Source: Gonatopus flavifemur
Taxonomy: Eukaryota; Arthropoda; Insecta; Hymenoptera; Dryinidae
Assembly: GCA_018340375.1 (NCBI GenBank)
Contig: JAFFJZ010000003.1
Location: 13,020,001-13,084,000, forward strand
Direction of reading: 5' to 3'
DNA length: 64,000 nucleotides
Shown: one piece after another, positions 60,337 through 64,000 of the stretch
Layout: each line of letters opens with the position of its first letter
How positions within the stretch are numbered: the stretch's first letter is position 1
Program-made: the position numbers and the translations under genes
Notes under the pieces: model-generated
What the model was told of the DNA's origin: nothing
Databases searched by the model: none
Seen by the model: the letters and a program-made list of their open reading frames with translations, nothing else

Positions 60337-60590
60337 CAGTGTTTCGAACGAGATCGAGACGAAACCGAGACCAAGACCGAGACCGATACGAGACGAGACG
60401 AGACGAACAATTACTTTTCGAGAATCTCCACAATACCAAAACGTATAAAATGCATTGTCGAAACCGAGAATGGCGAGGATCTCGACTCGAAACGGAGACG
60501 ATACTGATTTTGTCGAGACAAAAGCGAAATCGAGGAGAGATTGTGAATTTCGAGACCAAATCGAGACCAAGATCAAGATCCGAAACACTG
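60337..60590. mobile_element. 254-bp hAT-like MITE with GAGACC repeat interior
   Basis: The element starts CAGTGTTTCG (60337-60346) and ends CGAAACACTG (60581-60590), a perfect 10-bp TIR of the CAGnG form common in hAT transposons. The 8 bp outside each end, CGTGTTCT and CATGTCTT, agree at five positions and could be a decayed 8-bp target duplication. The interior is largely degenerate CGAGACC/CGAGACG words. Open frames through it are Arg/Asp/Glu-rich repeat translations. No transposase. Confidence 0.7.
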
Positions 60591-61930
60591 CATGTCTTTG
60601 AAAGTGCTTGAAATTGATCAAGAATAAAATGAGAAAAACCGATGGAATAATTTTTACGATTTGGATAAAGATTTTCTTCCGTATGAATTGTATTTTAAAA
60701 ATGTACAAAATATTTTGATCAATTCATTCGACGTCTGACTATAAATGTCACTTATCACTTACACGTTGAGAACGTTATACAATTCATACTACTTCACTTC
60801 TACCAATCGAACTACAATTTCAAACTACAATTCAATGCACCAAAATTTACAACAATTTTGAATTAAATTCAAAATTCCCGCCGTGCTGATGAAAAAAAGA
60901 AAAACATGAGACTCTACTTCAGAGCACGACATTGAAACTTGGAACATTTTGATCCTAGAGCTGCAACGTCATTAGGGAAAATTGAATGTCCTTTTCATGA
61001 GTTTTACGATGTATCACTTGAATTGAAAGAAGGTTCGTCACGATGAAAAGGTGCACTTTCAAACTTGGCCAAGCCTTTACCGAACTCTCCAATATCCACA
61101 GTTAGGAACGTTGCATTTCGATCTTGAGGAAAATGAATGAAATGCTAAGAAGACATGAATTGGATCTCATAAATCATCGCATAATATCTTTGACGTGGAG
61201 AATATTATCGTTGGTGGACGTATAAATGAAGTTGCGTCTGTTTTCAAGAAATCTGCAGTGAACTAATTTTCTGAGAGAGAATCTTTTTGATGTGATTTAT
61301 GTGTAATTTCAAAACTCTCCTATACGCTCGCGTTGAGATAGAAGATCTTCTTTCATGTTTTCGAAAATATAAATTCATTCCATGCGAATTAGTTTGATAT
61401 TTCATTCCAGTGGATAAAGTTCTTAAATACTGAATTAAATACAATATCTTCGATTATTCAATTGATTATTTGAGAACAAATAATATACATCGGAACACTT
61501 TACATGCGATATATATCAGGTATATGAGAAAAAAATGTGTTGAAAGTCCTGGCCGATCCAATGACAAGTATCAGTACGGGCAGTGTCGAGAGAACTAATC
61601 ACCGGTCGCGTAACAAGAACGTTAATTACGCTTTAGTTTGAACTAAGAGGGAGTTTTGTTCCCACGAGGATTAGACCTTCCACCAACATTTCCAACCGAA
61701 TTCTGAAATCATGCAACAGCAGCACGTTCAGCCCTAGTCCTTGTATCCATCTGGTTTAAGGGTATTACCATCATACGCCCTTACACATATGAAACAGAAC
61801 TTTCGCCGAACGGTGTATTACATGCCGTTGACCGTTTGTTGCATCGCTAGGAGAATAAAGAGAAGGACATAGGAAATACGGTTGCTGTTGTTGTTGTTGT
61901 TACAGTTATCTCATGTCTCTTCTTTCTCAG
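60591..61930. other. Non-coding stretch with a GC-richer island
   Basis: AT-rich to about 61540. A non-repetitive GC- and CpG-richer island follows at 61540-61870 without a supported ORF. A (GTT)n microsatellite and a pyrimidine tract lead to an acceptor-like CTCAG at 61930. Confidence 0.5.
61881..61901. repeat. (GTT)n microsatellite
   Basis: About six TTG units after TTGC. Confidence 0.9.
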
Positions 61931-61975
61931 GATGATTTCGGGGTCAAGCCTTCATATAAGAGACATTGCGGATGG
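61931..61975 (+). CDS. Candidate 45-bp microexon
   Basis: A pyrimidine-rich run ending TCTTCTTTCTCAG (to 61930) is a strong 3' splice acceptor by consensus, and TGG/GTAATC at 61975/61976 is an acceptable donor. The 45 bp between them is 15 open codons, DDFGVKPSYKRHCGW, with a multiple-of-three length and richer in G+C than average. The frame also stays open beyond the donor to 62185. There is no partner exon or family that I recognise, so the call rests only on splice-site form and length. Confidence 0.25.
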
Positions 61976-64000
61976 GTAATCCGCGTATTCGCTTGTCGCT
62001 TAAATCCCTGGCGGAACAAACTCTCTTGTCGACGTGCGCGTAATAAGAATCTGGATGTCCTTTCGTATCCCCTTACCATCGCCCGGCTTAATGTGACAGC
62101 TTCCTTTATCAATTCGACCCAACCTCCTTTCCTTCCTCTTTCATCCCCCTTCTCCCTCTTTCTCTTCCTCTCCCTCTGGATGTAGATGAATATTCGCTGA
62201 TGTTAAGTAAGATGGAGACGCAAGAAGAAACAGGAATCATAATTGGTAGTTAGAGGAAAATTAATGAGTATCGTATTCTCATTTATAAAACCTCGGAAGA
62301 TATCATAAATCTTGATCTTGATCATAGATTTTGTGAGTATTTTATCCATATTTCCATCAATTTTATGTAGCAAATTCTAGTGTTCGCGTATTTCCTAACG
62401 TCCTAATACAAAAAAGGAAAGAATGATCATAAAACTGTATTAAATAAATTCCACTTATATCGGATTGAATTCATTCATCTTGATCATGTTCCCTAGAGTA
62501 TGGGGTGCAGGTATTGATATCGCATCATCACTCTTATATGGAATTCGCATCGAGAAATCTAATGGGAATATTCTTCAAGCTCATTCTATCACAATTTCCG
62601 CAAGTCACAAGGTGAACATATTTCACGATTAATGAGACAAGCAACAATTTATACAAAATCTAATTAAAAATCCTGACGAACACACCTGGTTCCATCATTC
62701 TCGTTGGTATCGAATGGCGTTGGTAGTCTACTTTGGATCTCTATCAACTCCGAATGCGTACTAATAAATTATGCAATCTCGTGACACTATCGAGAGTTTG
62801 GTTTCGCTGTAACGTGCCTAAGGCTCTCAAAATATGCAGATGAATAATATTGACGTTGTACTCTGACGTACTCATCCCACGATTGTATTCTGCAATTATA
62901 TTAATCGAATCAAAACACATGTGATATTTATTTATTGTAACTACCCAACGGGATACATTGAACACACGCTGAAGGGAAATAACGTGCATATTTTTTGTTG
63001 TAATGTGAATATTTAGACGAGAAATATGTAGGAGAATTCAAATCGATTATCATTCCACTCATACAAAAACAGCTGAAAATTGGAAGATTATCAATATATT
63101 TGTTATTCATTCAATCAATATAATATCTTTGTATTTATTTGTGGATTTCGCTCCTCGAAATTGGCTTTTTGGTAACGAGAAGATGAAAAACATAACGAAT
63201 CCTGGTTGCAAAAATTTAACGAGAACATTGTCCAGGTTTCAATAAGATTTGGCGAGATTCAGTACGTTCTTCACGGGGGAAACTACTGGTCACCCTATCA
63301 ATGGAAAACATAACCAGGTTATGAAAATGACCTACTAGAATTGAAGGGTGAGAATAAGAAGATATTCCGCCAGTCCAACACAAGCTGAACTGAGTAAACG
63401 GAAAGCGATCGAAGACGACGATATTTTCTGAGATGAAGCTAAAACTAGCAGCCGTGAAGATAGCAGTCGATTGTGTAATTGTTTATGTTAAGTAGCAGCC
63501 TACCAAATTTTCTAACTTGTTTGAATCTTCGATAAAAATTGTGTGTAAAGAGTTATAACAATTGGCTACCAGTTTCAGCTTTTATTTTCTCCACTCCAAG
63601 AAACATACACGAATTTCCTCTCATCGGAAGATCCAAGGTTCAATTCTTCTCCTTATTTCAAAAATCTTGAAAAGTCTTGGTAAGAGATACGAAGAAAAGG
63701 GATAAGGATGCTGTATTCCCACAGGATCGTAGGAGACTATTTATCCATCCAATGTTCAAATCCGATTAGACTGCGCGCGTATCTGGAAACCTATTTTAAC
63801 GTGATCGTGCGCAACTGAGCGGAGAATCGCATGATATCGAATAATTTAGCCTCACTTCGTCTACTTCCTAGGTCTAGAGACTCTCCAGATCCTTAGCAAT
63901 TTAATATTATCTCGAGAAACTAGTATCGATGTTGAGCATATTGTTTACGACGAGATCTTACGTAATTCATCATATAAATTTAATCGGTCGTCACGCAAGC
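61976..64000. other. Non-coding stretch to window end
   Basis: A 70-bp pyrimidine tract lies at 62108-62179. The remainder is AT-rich unique sequence with one 7-bp hairpin, CATAACC-A-GGTTATG (63309-63323). Somewhat GC-richer sequence lies at 63250-63450. No supported gene. Confidence 0.5.

Noticed and set aside
1..64000. CRISPR arrays, operons, ribosome-binding sites, prophage or other prokaryotic features
   Set aside because: The sequence is eukaryotic in texture. The tandem repeats lack the equal unique spacers of CRISPR, and no compact gene clusters exist.
1..64000. Endogenous viral or polydnavirus segment
   Set aside because: No recognisable viral gene family or paired excision-junction repeats were seen. 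AGCT-containing palindromes alone are not evidence.

Overview
The window is 64 kb of AT-rich eukaryotic DNA with little or no protein-coding sequence. CpG dinucleotides are frequent, microsatellites are scattered throughout, small terminal-inverted-repeat (TIR) DNA elements are common, and no tightly packed long ORFs occur. This is the texture of an insect genome, most likely hymenopteran (ant, bee, wasp or sawfly). That assignment is inference from composition and repeat style; no gene in the window fixes the taxon. The longest open frame is about 150 codons, and I recognised no conserved protein domain. The window is best read as intergenic and/or large-intron DNA.

Layout. 0-23 kb is mostly unique AT-rich sequence with GC-richer, non-repetitive islands. 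It carries one unassigned minus-strand ORF (136-591), a palindromic element at 3.8-4.1 kb, a miRNA-sized hairpin at 6.43 kb, an exon-like block at 8.56-8.75 kb, and an AACGT-rich element at 9.8-10.3 kb. 23-25.3 kb holds a decayed 'ATTCAGAGA' element and a 455-bp long-hairpin element. 25-35 kb is mainly unique, with an exon-like minus-strand frame at 27.1-27.4 kb and a 21-bp tandem repeat at 30.3 kb. 35.15-36.59 kb is a 1.4-kb hierarchical satellite bounded by inverted ends. 36.6-57 kb is mostly unique, with a palindromic repeat at 38.6-39.0 kb, two weak ORFs, many short hairpins and GC-rich islands. 57.2-60.6 kb is a dense nest of at least seven repeats, including one MITE inserted into another repeat whose uninterrupted copy lies only 1 kb away. 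60.6-64 kb is again mostly unique, with a possible 45-bp microexon at 61.93 kb.

The most coherent unusual theme is a set of short TIR-bounded, apparently non-autonomous elements whose interiors are degenerate minisatellites: ATTCAGAGA at 23.8 and 35.2 kb, TGGACA at 57.6 kb, GAGACC at 60.3 kb, AACGT at 9.8 kb, and CTTGGGCC at 59.5 kb. No transposase was recognised in the window. All exon-like calls are low confidence and are offered so they can be tested.
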